Source: Triplophysa rosa (Eukaryota > Chordata > Actinopteri > Cypriniformes > Nemacheilidae). Taken from it: DNA of 64,000 nt. This document shows, one piece after another, positions 24,501 through 34,670 of the stretch (position 1 is the stretch's first letter; every line of letters starts with the position of its first letter). Under the pieces are notes generated by a model. It did no database searches and was not told where the DNA came from. It saw nothing but the letters and a program-made list of their open reading frames with translations. The stretch lies in assembly GCF_024868665.1 (NCBI RefSeq), contig NC_079895.1, forward strand, positions 27,002,709-27,066,708. Reading direction: 5' to 3'. The position numbers were made by a program, and so were the translations under genes.

Positions 24501-27500
24501 ATCACAGTGCTGGGTGAGATGGGCTATTATTTCATTTCAGCTATACAACAGACAAACACATTTCTGAATGCCCATATTAAAGAGTGTGTTATAATTCTGA
24601 TTATGAATCAAAACTACCGTACTTTGTCATATTGAAAGGAAGCGTTTTCACTGCAATGTGTGCATTTCTGGGTGTATTGGTCATATCAAAATTGCCATGT
24701 TATGATTGCAGTAAAACCCATTTTAATTGTAGTGCAAAATGGATACATAAAGTGATTTACAGTTTTTGGAAGCCTGAGGTATTACACTGTAAAAACAGAT
24801 GAGTCAGCTTAAAATAATAACCTGGCTCACTGAAAATAATGTAAGAAACTTCAGCTATTTGAATGCCGCATCAGTGTCTTTTTTTTGATCCAGTGGAAGT
24901 TCTGGCTTGTATGGTGGCCTGGGTGAAAAGTTAAATAAATCTCACGACTTAGTCGCACAGAAAGTTTTAGCTTCTGCATGTTTCTCCTCTTCTTTCCACC
25001 TTTCCTTAAATGTTTCTGTGTTTGTTAGTGTGCCAAAGTCCGTCCAACTTGTGTTTGAGTTCCTGCAGAAAGCACCAGAAGCTCTTTATTCTCATAAAGG
25101 CTTCAAATTAAAAACAAAAAACCTCACACCATTCAAGCTATAGTTCCAGAGGGCATGGGAGAAGAATATATGAAAATAGCTGTAACTATTATTTTCATAT
25201 TTACGTTATTATCGTTATAAATGTACTTTCGGTCATGACTAAACACGCTGCGAGACCTGTTTAATGTAAACTTGTTTGGATAAAACAAAATCTTTTTTAG
25301 CAACTTGAGGACTACCACACAAGGGAGTAGAGCATAAGAACGATCGCTTCAGATTGGAATTCACCTTCGGTCTGTGTCCATTTTGTCTTCTCAGCCATTT
25401 TGTACCCTAATAACTTGCATCTGTATCTTGAGTGGCAAAACACTCAACAAAATGGTTACTTTCAGTTGTCATCACCGTAAACATTTAGAAGAGCAACATA
25501 AATCTTGTGAGATTCAGCTTGTTCAACCACTAAACGTGTTTGCTCGAGTTGAAAATGTTTACTTAAGGCTTCATATTCATATTACCTCACTGTTCCTAAT
25601 CTCCATCCTGCACGGCCATCATATAAGATATTACTTCATGTGAATTCCTTAACATCCTATCTTCCCAACTGTTCTGCCAAAACATACCGCGAATGATCGT
25701 GTGACTTTTTTGTACGCCATGTGACTTGTTGTAAATATGACAAAAAGTGTTTCCATTGCAGTTTTGCAAAGTATAACTTTATCTTATTGCCTGAAAAAAC
25801 ACCTCATGCGAGCATGAAAACTTTTTTGCGTTTCCCTTTTGCGTTTTTGCAAAATTGATGTTTCCATTGGGCGTATTTTCAATGTGCTATTTCACTATGC
25901 GCATTTTGAAGGGTAATGGAAACGCAGCTGTACTGTCGAGTCCAACTGCTTTTAATTTCAGCAAAGAATTGTGTGTTTTAGTCCCGGTTTCTTTGTTTCT
26001 CCAATTGAAAGCAGCCATTTTGCTGAGTGTTTTGCCACTCGAGGGGGGGTCAATGCATACCCTCTACACCCCAGTTTCTCTTGTGCTTTTGTCAGTTGTT
26101 GTTTCATGTTTGCTGTAATGATGTGGGCAGTTCTTGTGTTCTGCCTTCCTGTTTTCTGTGTTTCTTGGGTTTCTTGGATTTAATAAACTTGTACTGCATT
26201 TGGATCCAGCCTTTTGGTCACACTCATTAAACTTATTCAGTATACACAAGATAATACGTTTATTCTTTGTTCGTGTTACTTTATTACGTTTGTGGGAGGT
26301 GGACAACCCTGGGGCCAATCAAACAACTAAGAAATCCATGTTCCCTGAACTATTCTGAATAAACTGATGAATGATGGGCACATGTGAACTTGTTAGTTGA
26401 AGCCACAATTCCTTCTTTACAGTGTATCAATGTATGCTTCATTATTTATTTACTGTGATTTTTTTCACATTAGTTCCTCCTTTGGTTACTGTGGATGGAA
26501 AGGCGCATGTTTCTGATGATTCAGAAGTGACTTTGGCATCATGCTTTGCTTCTAAATCACAGCCAGCAGCAGACGTGATGTGGAGACTGGGAGATCTGAA
26601 TGACTCTCTGAGGACCGAAACCAACTATATGGTGCATCCAGATGGAACTTTTACTGTTGTGTCCCATCTGCTGGCTGCACCATTAAGACATTTAAACCAG
26701 AAGAAGATCCAGTGTGTGGTAACACACAGCACTCAAAGGACAAAGGAATATGAAGTGGACTACGTAATAAATGTGCATTGTAAGTGACAAGCAAAAAAAG
26801 TCGTACACTGTACTGTACAGTATATGAAGTGTATGTTATATATCAGGCATCCGTTCAGTAGCTCTTCACACGCACTTTCTTCTGGGTTAAGTTCTCGTTC
26901 AGTGTTCACTGAAATGGTCACAATTATGTAGTAAATAATCATCTGATCACAATTATTTTTAGACAGTCACAATTATTGTGCACCTTTAGAAGACACAAGT
27001 AGAATCTGCAGCAGCCCTACATCCAACATCCCTGATCTGCATTTATTGTTGCGTTCAAATTTTACCATCGTTTTATCCGTTTTGTGTTTTTTTGTGAGTT
27101 TGATGAAAGTAATTCCAAATTTTGCTACAACTAGAGGCAAAAAAAACACCATTGTCATGCTGAATTTCAGTTTGTGTGTTCAGGACAGTTATGGTCACTT
27201 TAAAGTCCCCGTGAACCGGAAGTTGCGAGCGTTTTTAATTCCGTATTTTGATGCATTTCCGAGTGAGATGGAATCTCTAATGAGAAAAATAGTGGGCGTG
27301 GCTTTCGTCTTTCTCTGTGATTTGATTGGATGTATAAAAACAGCCATTGCATTTTTAAATGTAACTGGCAGCAGACTGACAGTTGAAGGGGAGGAGTTAA
27401 CTGAGGCTCCGCCCAAGCCATCTAACATACGTCATTTAAGATGGATAGTCATTACCTGGTGGAAGTGCATTTTCAGATTTTAACTGAAGATTATGAGGGC

Positions 27501-29990
27501 ACACGAATTTTAAAAAGAGAATGACCCACAATGATCAACTGTTTTCAATAAACGCTGCAATAATTCATGAAAATATAGCCATTGTAATTTTTAATTTCAC
27601 TGGGACTTTAAAGTGATTGCTTTGGTTATGTACAGAATTTTCATATTTCTGAATGATATTTTCCTCATTGAATAAATACATTTTATATCAAATAGGACAG
27701 TCAAATCGATTAATCACATGCTGTCCTATTATCGAATCGGTAACTGTTGCTGTTAATGTCTTGCCGCAATTATAGAACACGGAGGATCAATATTAGCTTG
27801 ATTGTCATAGTGTAAGTAATGCCCACAAATACTGCATACAGCTTCTATATCAAACTCAAGACATTACCGCTATGTTACTTCACCTAAATGATGATTTCAA
27901 GTGTACATGTGAATGAAGCCAGATTTTCCCCTCTCGACCCTATATGCTTAAAGGGATATTGCACAGGCAAAACAAATTTCCCCATGTTTTACTCCTCCTC
28001 AAGGCATCCTGACTGAATATGACTTTCTTCTTGAGGAATGATGTGGTCGAACTTGTAATACCACATATCATTTTACTTCCAAACGGTAGAATGGGAGTGA
28101 ACGGGCAGCAACTTTTTGAAGCTCCAAAAAGTGCATCCATCGATCAAAGAACTGCTCGACACAGCTATGTGGTCTTAACAAAGGTCTTCTGAAGCGATTC
28201 GATGCATTTCTTTAAGAGAAATGACGGTGACGAAAGCTCCCACACAGAGGAGACTGCACCCTATTGGAACAAAATTAGATATTTTGCCTGCATCATTTGC
28301 CGGAAAAACAAGCCTCAGGTTCACGTGCAGCCGAGGGGTAACGGAAGCTAAACATCAACGTTAATAGCGTTGTCAATGTGGATATTTCTCTTTAACAAAC
28401 GCATTGATTTGCTTCAGAAGACCTTTGTTAAGACCACAGAGCCGTTTCGAGTCATTCTTTGATTGATGGATGCACTTTTTGGAGCTTCAAAAAATTGCCC
28501 TCCATTCACTCCCATTCTACCGCTTGGAAATAAAATGATATTATAACTCTTTCTTCTTGATTATTCTTCAAGAAGAAAGTCATATTCAGTCAGGAAGCCT
28601 TGAGTGTGAGTAAAATGTTGTTTTGTGTCACGGTCCTGCCTTCTTGGTTCTGTATTTCTAGTCGTGTGGCAGGATCGGGATGGAGCCCTTAGGTTCTATG
28701 TGAGAAAGCCATGAGTTGTTTATGGTTTTACTTCTCATGTGCTTTCTCATGTCTTGTCATTGGCCCCGCCCCTCTCGTTTCATGTATTGCTTCCCTGCCG
28801 TGTCTCATGTTTCTCACCTGCCCTGTGTCATTATCCCTCGTTTGTCTAGCCCCATATAATGCCCTCATGTTTCATTGTCCTGTGCTCTTGCGGTCTATGT
28901 ACTCCATGTATGTACTGTGTACCTGTACCTTGTGCTCGTCCGTGGACTGTGAGTTTTGTTATTTACCTCTCCGTGTTTGTAAGACGTTGTGTCGTGTTTA
29001 AGTTTAGTTATTTTATCCTGCTGTCTTGCCCCCCTCGTGGGTAGTCTTTTGGTTGTTGTTTTTTATTATAAGTCCTGTCGTTGTTACCCCCTCGTGGGTG
29101 TTTTGTTTTGTTTTATTGTTATTAAAAGTCTTTTGTTTAACCCCTTCACCTCTGGCTGCCTGCATTTGGGTTCTCTTCCACACCATTCGTGACAGTTTTG
29201 CCTGTGAAACATCCCTATAATGTTGTGAAGTTTGCACATGCAGTTGAAGCGGACAGTAGAGGCTATTATTATATTTTTCATTTTCATAGATCCTCCGGAA
29301 CTGGTGATGATAATTCCTGATGATCCGACAGAGCCTAAAGAGTTTCACTGTGAAGCTGATAGTAACCCAAGACCCAGCAACTACACCTGGATCAAGTAAT
29401 GAAAACATCAGTTAAATCACGAAATGCACAAATTTAAAACGTGTACATTTCCATTCTAGATGATTTGCACCCTTTATTCTTTGTCACGTTTACCTCCATT
29501 CAACCTGTTTTCACTTTCCCTGATTCTGTCTCTTTATTTACAGATTGAATGAATCTACTCCTCATTCTCATGGCGACAAACTTTACGTCCCAAAACCGGC
29601 CTCTGATTTGAATGGTGTTTACATCTGTAAGGTATCAAATCAGTATGGAAGTGCTTCAGGTGTCCTGTATGTCAATAACCAGACGGGTGAGTCATTTGAT
29701 TATTTTAAAGTAGTTCATGCATTATGACAGATTCTTTTTTGGTATTCTTCTCCTATAACAATACAAACTGTTCCATTCATGACACTCTGGCAGTACAAAG
29801 AGCATTTTTGTCATGTTTTTCAGCATCGGTTTTTTTGCCGTAAACCTTGTCTCTTTCTTTCCTCACTAACATCTTGTCCTGTTTTCTAGAATCCACCTCC
29901 ACATGCTGGAGTCCGTGCGGTTTTGTTTTCATCTCCATCATCCTTTGCATTTGTGTATGTTTCAGTCGAAAGTTTGTCCACAGACTCTAG
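21519..29990 (+). CDS. nectin/PVR-like Ig-superfamily membrane protein, truncated V domain
   Basis: Six exons (21519-21597, 24415-24513, 26474-26779, 29290-29395, 29544-29686, 29890-29990) join in phase through GT-AG introns to 277 residues. Order: hydrophobic leader (about 9-26); a remnant of a V-set domain (28-60) with the end motif D-E-G-V-Y-T-R; a nectin-type second Ig domain (61-161; Cys83, Trp96, Cys140, with PDGTFTVVSHLL); a third Ig domain (163-244; Cys182, Trp195, DLNGVYIC with Cys225); a short transmembrane stretch (about 253-271); and a tail of about six residues. N-glycosylation motifs: Asn55, 102, 192, 199, 242. Full nectins have a complete V domain that does the binding; here its first strands, both cysteines and the tryptophan are absent. 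Gene name not recognised. It may be a decayed receptor, a decoy, or missing one upstream exon. Confidence 0.8.
22420..22515. repeat. dispersed repeat, copy of 2735-2845
   Basis: cttaatcaaaacaaaccaac followed by the gcagtttgattgatattaa block, in the same orientation as the 2.7-kb copy. Confidence 0.75.
22588..22950 (+). mobile_element. LTR fragment, same family as 9645-10167
   Basis: Starts TGTCATGGTTCTGCCCTCT and shares the block taatatgcattctctccggt with the minus-strand copy at 10050. The 3' third, with the polyadenylation region, is not recognisable. It is inserted inside another dispersed repeat (atttggcagacgcttttt just upstream). Confidence 0.7.
23013..23354 (-). mobile_element. fragment of the TTAA-type MITE seen whole at 40783
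   Basis: The terminal ttaaagtggtcatatgg and about 300 bases behind it match the reverse complement of 41015-41338 with scattered changes. The other end is missing. The same incidental open frame occurs in both copies. Confidence 0.8.
23521..23981. mobile_element. large foldback element (arms about 220 bases)
   Basis: The arm from tgaaggtcaaaatgacagtt (23521) to about 23745 is the near-perfect reverse complement of about 23765-23981, around a short spacer. Both arms contain atgaataagggtcttatcta or its complement. The sequence 23380-23520 upstream probably belongs to the same element. Confidence 0.85.
24415..24513 (+). CDS. nectin-like exon 2 (V-domain remnant)
   Basis: A 99-base exon, phase 1 at both ends like a normal nectin V-domain exon (about 330 bases) but less than a third of that length. 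It reads VRLLDEGVYTR then ...VNITVL, which aligns with the D-x-G-x-Y-x-C and final strand of a V-set domain, with Arg47 where the disulphide Cys belongs. Acceptor TTTTCTTGTAG, donor GTGAGA. Confidence 0.7.
26000..26225 (+). repeat. degraded LTR-like end
   Basis: The end ttaataaacttgtactgcat followed by ttggatccag matches the end of the LTR at 9328-9621. The 5' part has diverged, and no target duplication was found. Confidence 0.5.
26474..26779 (+). CDS. nectin-like exon 3 (second Ig domain)
   Basis: A complete Ig domain of the nectin domain-2 type: VPPLVTVDGKA, VTLASCFASKSQ, DVMWRLGDLN, HPDGTFTVVSHLL, LNQKKIQCVVTH. Acceptor CACATTAG, donor GTAAGT, phase 1-1. Confidence 0.85.
27204..27607. 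mobile_element. TTAA-flanked MITE, 404 bp
   Basis: The ends AGTCCC and GGGACT are each bordered by TTAA (27200-27203 and 27608-27611), inside the longer inverted repeat cactttaaagtcc/ggactttaaagtg. TTAA duplications are typical of piggyBac or Kolobok transposases. A second, trimmed copy lies at 45205-45583. It is in intron 3 of the nectin-like gene. Confidence 0.85.
27987..28616. mobile_element. foldback element, arms about 230 bases
   Basis: The left arm (actcctcctcaaggcatcct, gactgaatatgactttcttc, ..., aaaggtcttctgaagc) is mirrored by the right arm (gcttcagaagacctttgtta, ..., gaagaaagtcatattcagtc, ..., agtgtgagta). A single-copy centre holds 28215-28380. The solo LTR at 28626 starts ten bases beyond it. 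Confidence 0.85.
28626..29194 (+). mobile_element. solo LTR, 569 bp, with 6-bp TSD
   Basis: Runs from TGTCACGGTCCTGCC to CATTCGTGACA, with the six bases gttttg on both sides (28620-28625 and 29195-29200). ttattgttattaaaagtctt marks a polyadenylation-like region, followed by ctggctgcctgcatttgggt at the 3' end. It lies about 95 bases upstream of exon 4 of the nectin-like gene, in sense orientation, so it carries its own possible promoter and poly(A) signal into that intron. Confidence 0.88.
29290..29395 (+). CDS. nectin-like exon 4 (third Ig domain, first half)
   Basis: YPPELVMIIPDDP, then KEFHCEADSNPRPSNYTWIK, gives the B-strand Cys182 and C-strand Trp195. Acceptor TTTTCATAG, donor GTAATG (phase 2). 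The third domain is split over two exons, as in nectins. Confidence 0.85.
29544..29686 (+). CDS. nectin-like exon 5 (third Ig domain, second half)
   Basis: LNESTPHSHGDKLYVPKP, then DLNGVYICKVSNQYGSASG, carries the canonical D-x-G-x-Y-x-C (Cys225) and the N-Q-Y-G-S-A-S-G end common to nectin domain 3. Donor GTGAGT, phase 1. Confidence 0.85.
29890..29990 (+). CDS. nectin-like exon 6 (transmembrane and stop)
   Basis: Acceptor TTTTCTAG, then STSTCWSPCGFVFISIILC, ICVCF, SRKFVHRL and TAG. The membrane stretch is short and the tail lacks the afadin-binding C-terminal PDZ motif of nectins. A GTATGT inside the exon, after CTTTGCATTTGT (29941-29952), could act as an alternative donor leading to an unseen tail exon. 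Confidence 0.65.
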
Positions 29991-31644
29991 CATATTTCAT
30001 ATTTCATGTTTCAAATTGTATTGGTCACATACACAACCCTACGCCACACGATGATCATGAAATGGGAAATGCTTGGTATGACTCTCAAGTCCCACAGTAT
30101 TTGATCATTTTATCACTTAAAACCCATTTTTGAGCAGCGAAATATCATATGTAAAAGATTTTTTCCTCCGACAATTTTCTTCGTGCCTTTAAATGGTTTA
30201 CAACATTTAGTATACGCAGATTCATGAATATTTAAATCAGCCCCGTCGCCTCCACTCAATCGCACCAGCTCGGTTTGTGTTAAAGCATATTAAAAACACC
30301 ACATAGACATATAAACAACATCTGTCATCTGACATATAAACAACAAATCTGAAGAATATACCGTATGTACATAAGGAGGAATAGGCTATAAAATAGGTCA
30401 ACATGACGGATGTGGAGGCAGCTGCAACAAACGTCTGACAGTATTTGCCTTGTGCAAATATTGTGTGAATGTTTTAGTATGTTGGTCATTTATGAAGCAG
30501 TGTTCAGCAAGTGTTTCACCCACTCATTTATATTGTCTTCATAATCATGCTATTAAACTCCGCTCCAGCCTCTTCCATCCACTCTGTAACATACTGTGAA
30601 CGTAAAATATTTTTTTCCCTGTAAAATTATAGGATATAAGGATACTGTATATATATGAAATTGTTTTCCCCATTTTTCTTGTAAATTTGTTGTCTTGTTC
30701 TGTAATTTTATAGTATTTGACCGCATTTAAAAAATAAACTGTAGAAATTAGAAATCTTGTTAAAAAACGTTTCTGGCAGCTGGGGCGCCAGAGTTCAACT
30801 GTAAAATAACATTTCCCCAGGATTTTCTTGTTAATTTACAGTCTTTTCTATTAAGGTTTTTTACTGTGTTTAAAAAATGCATACAATCTGTAAAAAAGGT
30901 AAAATTCTGTAATATTACAGTTTTTTTACAGTGTAGTAAGGACCTCTTTGACATTAGCTACTTGTTTGTTGTAACAAATACAAGAGAGATTCTGTTTTAG
31001 TATGTAAAGAGATACAACTGATTTCATTATAGCTTTCAAACACAGACCTAAAGAAGAACAAAAACAAGTTAAAACGGGTTACACAGGTGTTCTCTGGAAG
31101 AGAAGTGTAACTTGTTTTGGCAGGCCTACGGTTTTTATGTAACACATTTCATACACAATCCAAATGTTGAACGCTGTCAAAGTGTGTGTTTACCTTGGGA
31201 ACTTCATCTTTGTTTCTAAATGACATGACTTGTGTTTTGTGGGAAGCATGTCAAGGATGCAGGATGATGTTGAGATAAAATACCTGAAGGTGGACTCGTG
31301 CATCAAAGAGAAAGGTTGCATCGCAGAGAACATCTCCGTGATAATGCACCTCCTCCACACACGCTCAACATTCCAGCATTTCCTTTTCATAAAACATAAT
31401 TGCAATAAGATTTCCTGTCTCACCCATCGTGAATCAACTGATTTTCTGTATTCCTCTGCATCTCAGCTTATTATAAATGTGAAATGTAAAATGTCCATCC
31501 ATGATTCAGATATACTGTAATATGACATATAGTACATATGATTTAAAGGGCCTACTGTCAAATATACTGTATGCTGTATTGTTGTAGGTCATTACTGTAC
31601 CAGACGTATTATGGGTTTACTCTATGGTACATATTAATATACAC

Positions 31645-31825
31645 GCTTAAAAATAAAGGTGCTTAAAAGGCTCTTCGATGCCATAGAAGAACCATTCAGT
31701 CAAAGCTTCTTTAAAGAACCATCTCGTTCTTATTCTCTATAGTTTGAAGAACTTTTTTTCTTTTTTAAAGGTTCTTTATGGAACCAGAAGGTTCTACTCA
31801 TTGAAGAACCTTTTTGTAAGTGCGT
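31645..31825. mobile_element. MITE-like repeat (gaaccat/ggttctt family)
   Basis: Starts acgcttaaaaataaaggtgc, ends near agaacctttttgtaagtgcg, and is internally rich in aaagaaccat and its complement. A widespread fish repeat type; no coding capacity. Confidence 0.65.
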
Positions 31826-32630
31826 ACAGTAATGACCTTAGACATAAGAAATACCTCGACTGCGCATTGGCCTCGGCCCACTGGATCATACTGTATGTCA
31901 ACGGCGCCGCAGTACAGTCCAGGCAAATGCCCACTATAAACACATACTGCACAAGTGAATGGAGAAGCTGCAGTTTTCTGGATAGAAACACATTAACAAA
32001 TATCATTTCTCAATTCATTTCAATACTTTACTATTTATGTGGAATACAGAAACGTTTGGCTCCAGTTATCGACCTGAAAGATGAATTATTTTGATGTGGA
32101 CCTGTTAAAACCCAAGCTCGATAATGTGCTTAATATTTGTGTACACATTGCTAATGTGATATGATTTAAGGCAGATGAAATGCACATGATCAGAGCACGC
32201 ATCTTTACTATACTGTTATATATACTGCTTTTGTATACTCTTAAAATGCAGTACTATCATTATGCAGTACTAATTATGTCTTTTAGGGAATCACGATAAA
32301 TTATTGGCATATATTATAGCCGATAAATTATAATTCCTTTCATCTGGTTAAACTTCTTCAGCTGCACGTCAGTTAAAATACAGTACAGTACTATCTTTCT
32401 GTCGTGATCATTCACTTAATGCTATTAGCAAAACATTGTTGATACAGTAGATATTTATGAATGTGTAAATTATCCAAACAAAAGCATATTACTTGAATCA
32501 GACTGCTGTCTGAATGCTTTCTGACTGGAGACCTGTTAGACATGTGGCTATTGAGAACATCTGGGTTGCTCTGGAAGAACATCTATCATTTGTTTATTAA
32601 ATAAACATTATACCAGTTTGAAGGTTTTGA

Positions 32631-32752
32631 AGTCAAAATTATGAGATAAAAAGTCAAAATTATGAGATAAAAAGTCAAAATTATGAGATAAAAAGTCATA
32701 ATTATGAGATAAAAAGTCAAAATTATGAGATAAAAAGTCAAAATTATGACTT
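32631..32752. repeat. 21-bp AT-rich tandem array, left arm
   Basis: Six units of aagtcaaaattatgagataa plus a. It is the inverted counterpart of the array at 34266-34476. Just inside lies catgcgcagtgcag (32761-32774), which is perfectly inverted at 34249-34262. Confidence 0.92.
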
Positions 32753-32949
32753 AACGTGCACATGCGCAGTGCAGCCAGGACACCGCACGCTGGTGACATC
32801 CGCTGGTTAGAATGGTGTAAATGCAACTCGGTGGTTTTACAAACCAATTGCGATTGGTTATATATATATTTTAGTTATTTGTTTTCAGTTTTCAGTATTT
32901 TTTTTAAGCTTCCAGTGCAGACATACAAATGCATCAGCAGACACATAAT

Positions 32950-33485
32950 AATAAAACAGAGTACAAAATATGTAAAAATATAAATAAAATACAACTGTAA
33001 ATAGACAGTTGTACAGAAGTAATATACTGTATGTAAAATAGATTGGAAATTTGCGAATATTCAAATTTATTAAAAGCAATATGTCCAGATGCTCTAGTAC
33101 TCCTTCTGAAGCACCGGCCAGAGGGCAACAGTTCAAAGATGTTGTGTCCAGGGTGTATCAAGTCTGTAATGATTGCACTTTACAAGAGTGGGAAAGAAAG
33201 CACCAATGATCTTTTCAGCAATCTGGACTATCCGTTCTTGTCCACTTGTGATCAACTGAGTAGCCGAGGCAAACCGCAGGGATTAAAGCACACAGAACAA
33301 CCTTTGTTGGGCCCTATGTGGGTCTCCCACTTCAGGTCCTTTGAGAAGGTGGAGCCCAGGAACCTGAAGGACTCCACAGCCAAACAATTACAAAATATTG
33401 TGTGTTTTGGGCCACATTCAATGTACAATGTATATGGAATCCTTTCAACAAAAGATCTATGAGCTACTGAAAAGTATTTCACTGG
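32950..33485 (-). pseudogene. degenerate L2/CR1-like LINE fragment (ORF2 3' end)
   Basis: On the minus strand one frame reads VESFRFLGSTFSKDLKWETHI (33320-33400), and another reads HPGHNIFELLPSGRCFRRST (about 33095-33155). Both are motifs found after the reverse transcriptase in fish L2-type LINEs. The stretch between them is shortened and frame-shifted, so this is a dead copy truncated at its 5' end. The exact clade is from memory and not verified. Confidence 0.7.
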
Positions 33486-33644
33486 TTCCTATCTACCAGA
33501 TAACATGCCTGCTGAAGCCAACAAACTACCAGTAAAAACCCAGAGAGGTTTCTATTGTGAAACATACAGTAGTAGTAATATCATAGATTTGTGAAGCCAT
33601 CTCTTAAATGCATAATTTTTGATGTATGATTTTGGAGGGCAAAA

Positions 33645-34110
33645 AATACACTGCTGTTTAAAAGTTCTAAAACACTTGAACCTTTGACTGAAATGTTTCT
33701 CATGTCTTAAAGTCTTTTAATCTGAAGATGTATGTTTAAATGTTTGAAATGACTTTAGTAGACAAAAATATAATTGTGGCAACATATTAATTTATTTTAT
33801 TAGACGACAAAAATTGAGGACCAAATAAAAAAAGCAGCTAAGAAATGAATAGATGCAATTTCTGCCAATACTATTGAAAAATCTTCCTACAAGGTGAAAT
33901 TTCAAGAAGCTGCTCGATCATGCCAAGAGTACAATTTTGGAAAGGGTGGCTACTTTATACATATATTCTTTAGTCCTGCATATAGTTTTGATTTATTCTG
34001 GATGATTTTAAACATAATTCCTAGATAAAGTTATGATGAGTACTAAAATTCTAAAATGTGGCCTGTCAATTTGTAGTATTTTAGTAATTTTTCTGTTTGA
34101 TGAGGCTTCT
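33645..34110. repeat. degenerate dispersed repeat (Tc1-associated type)
   Basis: gactgaaatgtttctcatg, gtagacaaaaatataattgt and aaagggtggctacttta match a repeat common in fish that I associate with Tc1/mariner elements. It is too decayed to show termini. A further piece is at 17190-17260. Confidence 0.45.
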
Positions 34111-34265
34111 AAAATGGGACTTCGGATCAGTTCAAAACAAATGAATCAGGTTGCTTGTTTCAGCCTAATTAAATAAAATAAAAAATGTACAGTTATTTAT
34201 ATTTACACCGTATTAAGCAACGGATGTCGCAAGCGTGCAGTGTCTTGCCTGCACTGCGCATGTTA

Positions 34266-34476
34266 AATCATAATTACGATTTTCAATCTCATAATTTCGT
34301 TTTTTTAATCTCATAATTATGATTTTCAATCTCATAATTTTGATTTTTTATCTCATAATTATGACTTTTTATCTCATAATTATGACTTTTTATCTAATAA
34401 TTTTGACTTTTTATCTCATAACTATGACTTTTTATCTCATAATTTTGACTTTTTATCTCATGATTTTGAATTTTTA
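34266..34476. repeat. 21-bp AT-rich tandem array, right arm
   Basis: About ten units of the form tctcataattatgacttttt a, more varied near 34266-34340. This is the reverse complement of the left array. Together the arrays flank 1.5 kb. Confidence 0.92.
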
Positions 34477-34607
34477 GAGTCTGATTTTTTTTATCACATG
34501 GCGGAAATGGGCTTCCATAGGACAAGAGATGGACCAGCTGTAAATGCAACCACAAACCGGCTGAGGTTCCAGTGAATGAAAGATGAAGTTGAGAGTCACG
34601 CTCCAGT

Positions 34608-34621
34608 CCAGCAGGTGGCGG
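34608..34621 (+). promoter_or_regulatory. CTCF-like core motif
   Basis: CCAGCAGGTGGCGG fits the vertebrate CTCF core consensus CCASYAGRKGGCRS at every position. It lies about 60 bases upstream of the rbm45 TATA-like box. The motif could instead belong to a repeat, so occupancy is inference. Confidence 0.4.
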
Positions 34622-34664
34622 TAATGCGCCCATTGCGCTTGTCACCCGTCCAGTAGCGTCGTCG

Positions 34665-34670
34665 TATAAA
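34665..34670 (+). promoter_or_regulatory. TATA-like box of rbm45
   Basis: cgtcgtcgTATAAAtgct lies 145 bases upstream of the chosen rbm45 start, in a locally GC-richer stretch. Initiation around 34695-34700 would give a 5' UTR of about 115 bases. Confidence 0.4.

Larger units (their letters stand above)
29991..34607. other. intergenic region between the nectin-like gene and rbm45
   Basis: No exon was recognised. It contains MITE-like pieces at 30585-30935 (tttttttacagtgtag end) and 31645-31825, and the composite repeat at 32631-34476. Nothing is recognised at 29991-30580 or 31830-32600. No confident poly(A) signal for the upstream gene was found. Confidence 0.65.

Noticed and set aside
27046..27483. 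145-codon open frame in nectin-like intron 3
   Set aside because: Spans a MITE border and recurs in part at 45.2 kb; not a host exon.
28711..29220. Overlapping Cys/Leu/Phe-rich open frames at 28.7-29.2 kb
   Set aside because: Entirely within the solo LTR; composition reflects its pyrimidine-rich strand.
33043..33462. 139-codon plus-strand open frame
   Set aside because: Antisense of the LINE remnant, whose minus-strand frame carries the recognisable motifs.
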